Below, one piece after another: positions 6,372 to 7,760 of a stretch of DNA of 7,760 nucleotides. The DNA lies in the NCBI GenBank assembly GCA_027067235.1, contig JALXFQ010000084.1:1-7760 (forward strand), written 5' to 3'. The position numbers and the translations under genes were made by a program. This stretch comes from Gammaproteobacteria bacterium (lineage in GTDB: Bacteria; Pseudomonadota; Gammaproteobacteria; QOAV01). The notes below the pieces were generated by a model, which had not been told where the DNA came from, ran no database searches, and saw only the letters and a program-made list of their open reading frames with translations. Every line of letters starts with the position of its first letter. The stretch's first letter is position 1.

Positions 6372-7354
6372 CAGCGCCTCCTCATGACAGCGATGAGCAT
6401 GCCCAGCAACAGACTCAGCGACAACGGCCAGACATACAGGCTTTTTATCGGCCGTAGTGACTTGCTGTCCTTGCCTACCGCTTCCAGCTTGTCCAGTTCC
6501 TGATAGATTTCCTGCAGTTCCCGCGTATTCCTGGCGCGGAAATAACGCCCGCCAGTGGTTGCTGCAATTTTGCGCAGGGTCGGTTCATCCAGATCCATGC
6601 CGGGGCTGTTGAAACCGAACGGCGACTGCCGCCGGCGTACGGAACCAACGCCAATGGTATAGATTTTCAGACCGGTCTTTTTCGCCAGCTGCGCCGCTTT
6701 CAGTGGGTCGATATTGCCGGCGGTATTGGCGCCATCGGTAAGCAGGATCAACACCTTCTGGCCCGCCGGCTCGTCGGCCAGACGCTTAACCGCCAGCCCG
6801 ATGGCATCGCCAATGGCCGTCTCCTTGCCTGCCAGCCCGATCTGCGCTTCCAGCAACAAGCGCTCCACTGTCGCCCGGTCGAAGGTCAGCGGCGTCTGCA
6901 GATAGGCCTGGGAACCGAACAGAATCAGGCCGATGCGGTCGCCCTTGCGACGCTCGATAAAATCTCTGGCCACGGCCTTGATGGCGCTGAGGCGATTGAC
7001 CCGGCGGCCGCCCAGGGCAAAGTCTTCAAACTGCATGGAGCCGGACAAATCCACCGCCAGCATGATATCCCGGCCTTTCACCGGCAACTGTACCGGCTCG
7101 CCCACCCATAGCGGCCGCGCCAGCGCAATCACCAGCAATATCCAGGCGATCCACGCGAGTATCTGCAATACGCGCCGGCCCTGCGCCGCATTTTTCGATA
7201 CATAGGGCGCTATTTCATCAAAAAATGGCAGCTTCAGCGCGGCAGCGTAGCTCAACGGCGGCAGCAGATAGCGCGCCAGCAGCGGCAACGGCAACAGTAG
7301 CAAGGCCCACGGCCAGGCCAGTTGCAGCGCGGCAAACCAGTCCGGCAGGCTCAT
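6371..7354 (-). CDS. batA: BatA-like VWA domain membrane protein
   Basis: 327-aa inner-membrane VWA protein of the Bat locus, thought to act with the second VWA protein and MoxR-type ATPases in a stress- or envelope-related complex. Membrane helices lie at about 11-31, 62-79 and 307-323. The basic segment between the first two is cytoplasmic, so the VWA domain (about 94-290) faces the periplasm. The adhesion site is complete: DLSGS (Asp102, Ser104, Ser106), Thr179 in KETAIGDAI and Asp207 in LLTDGAN. The DEPTLRKIAATTGGRYFRA segment (256-274) is typical of aerotolerance VWA proteins. I chose the ATG at 7354 rather than an in-frame ATG at 7390: it overlaps the DUF4381 stop as ATGA, has GGGAG 8 nt upstream, and drops a 12-residue extension unlike the family start. 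The last codons (ATG AGG AGG CGC TGA) also supply the Shine-Dalgarno site of the next gene. Confidence 0.93.
   Translation of the reverse strand: MSLPDWFAALQLAWPWALLLLPLPLLARYLLPPLSYAAALKLPFFDEIAPYVSKNAAQGRRVLQILAWIAWILLVIALARPLWVGEPVQLPVKGRDIMLAVDLSGSMQFEDFALGGRRVNRLSAIKAVARDFIERRKGDRIGLILFGSQAYLQTPLTFDRATVERLLLEAQIGLAGKETAIGDAIGLAVKRLADEPAGQKVLILLTDGANTAGNIDPLKAAQLAKKTGLKIYTIGVGSVRRRQSPFGFNSPGMDLDEPTLRKIAATTGGRYFRARNTRELQEIYQELDKLEAVGKDSKSLRPIKSLYVWPLSLSLLLGMLIAVMRRR
6377..6382 (-). promoter_or_regulatory. Ribosome binding site of the BatB/BatC gene, inside the batA end
   Basis: AGGAGG on the minus strand lies 5 nt before the ATG at 6371 and is formed by two Arg codons at the very end of batA. 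The stop and start share one base (TGATG). This layout favours termination-reinitiation coupling between the two VWA proteins. Confidence 0.8.
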
Positions 7355-7760
7355 GATCCACGCTCCCGACAGACAGCGTTCATCCAGCATGCCACCGTAT
7401 CAATCAGGGCCGCCACATCCGCAGATACAGCACCATAGGCGGCGCTTTCCAGTTTCGGCCCGGCGCCGTCCGGCCCGTTAAAGACCGCGCTCTGCGCACG
7501 TTCATCCAGCCAGCGCCACCAGTCGCTTCCGGTGACAGCGGCCACATTCTCCCGCGGGAACAGCGAGATCGCCAGCCGGCGTAGCAAGGCTGAAAGCTGT
7601 TGCGCGACCGCGGCATCGTTGCGCCCACCGCTGGCCAGAGCCAGAATCCTGTCCAGCTCCGCGCGCGCGGCGCGACAGGCCGACAGGCGCTGTTTGCGGC
7701 CCCTGTTTTTCTGGTAATGCCGGTACAGAGCAAAGCCGACAGCCACGCTAACGAGGCCCA
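7351..7760 (-). CDS. DUF4381 family membrane protein (partial, 5' end outside window)
   Basis: The frame is open from the right edge to a TGA at 7353-7351, giving 135 complete visible codons. The first residues (GLVSVAVGFALYRHYQKNRGRKQ) are the end of a membrane helix followed by a strongly basic stretch, so the rest is cytoplasmic. The body is helical and carries the DUF4381 signature: ELDRILAL (an acidic/Leu helix), then LSALLRRLAISLFPRENVAAVTGSDWWRWLD read as adjoining blocks. A GTG at 7746 could serve as a start but would fall inside the membrane helix; family members are usually longer, with an N-terminal segment before that helix, so the true start is most likely beyond the window. It overlaps batA by 4 nt (ATGA). 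Genes of this family usually sit between a DUF58 gene and the first VWA gene of Bat loci, as here. Its molecular function is unknown. Confidence 0.85.
   Translation of the reverse strand, partial: GLVSVAVGFALYRHYQKNRGRKQRLSACRAARAELDRILALASGGRNDAAVAQQLSALLRRLAISLFPRENVAAVTGSDWWRWLDERAQSAVFNGPDGAGPKLESAAYGAVSADVAALIDTVACWMNAVCRERGS
7363..7367 (-). promoter_or_regulatory. Ribosome binding site that decides the batA start
   Basis: GGGAG on the minus strand lies 8 nt before the ATG at 7354 and sits within the 3' end of the DUF4381 gene. Together with the ATGA overlap it supports 7354 over the upstream in-frame ATG at 7390. Confidence 0.7.

Noticed and set aside
5776..6387. Plus-strand frames of 203 and 189 aa opposite the VWA domain
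   Set aside because: Both are antisense to a VWA domain with a readable metal site; neither has domain-like sequence.
7351..7746. DUF4381 gene starting at GTG 7746
   Set aside because: This start would fall inside the membrane helix and the frame stays open to the window edge, so the gene more likely begins outside the window.

Overview
The window looks like chromosomal DNA of a proteobacterium, most likely a gammaproteobacterium. It is moderately GC-rich, tightly packed, and has strong Shine-Dalgarno sites. It carries a fused BatB/BatC-type gene, an arrangement usual in gammaproteobacteria, and a sulfide:quinone oxidoreductase closely resembling the Acidithiobacillus-type (type I) enzyme. 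This suggests an organism that oxidises or detoxifies sulfide. The genus cannot be fixed from the sequence alone.

Layout from left to right. Positions 1-1104 (minus) hold an exported protein of unrecognised family that runs off the left edge. A 220-bp divergent intergenic region (1105-1324) contains two short perfect palindromes and a plausible sqr promoter. Positions 1325-2611 (plus) encode a complete type I sulfide:quinone oxidoreductase with all three catalytic cysteines. A 38-bp convergent gap with a weak hairpin follows. From 2650 to the right edge lies a minus-strand operon of four overlapping genes, in transcription order: a DUF4381 protein (5' end outside the window), a BatA-like VWA protein, a BatB/BatC-like VWA-TPR fusion with a long glutamine-rich tail, and BatD.

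The minus-strand cluster is the distal part of the widespread moxR-DUF58-DUF4381-VWA-VWA/TPR-BatD (Bat, 'Bacteroides aerotolerance') locus; moxR and the DUF58 gene would be expected just beyond position 7760. The reading frames overlap by 4, 1 and 7 nt, so the products are probably translationally coupled and made together as an inner-membrane complex. By the positive-inside rule, the VWA, TPR and BatD N-terminal domains lie in the periplasm, while the DUF4381 body and the BatD C-terminal domain face the cytoplasm, where a MoxR AAA+ ATPase would act. The sqr gene is a separate, convergent transcription unit.

No tRNA, rRNA, insertion sequence, CRISPR array or phage gene was seen. I see no strong case for a wholly new system. 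The most unusual points are the unrecognised exported protein divergent from sqr, the palindromes between them, the signal-peptide-like junction in the BatB/BatC fusion, and a sequence resemblance between the cytoplasmic parts of DUF4381 and BatD.
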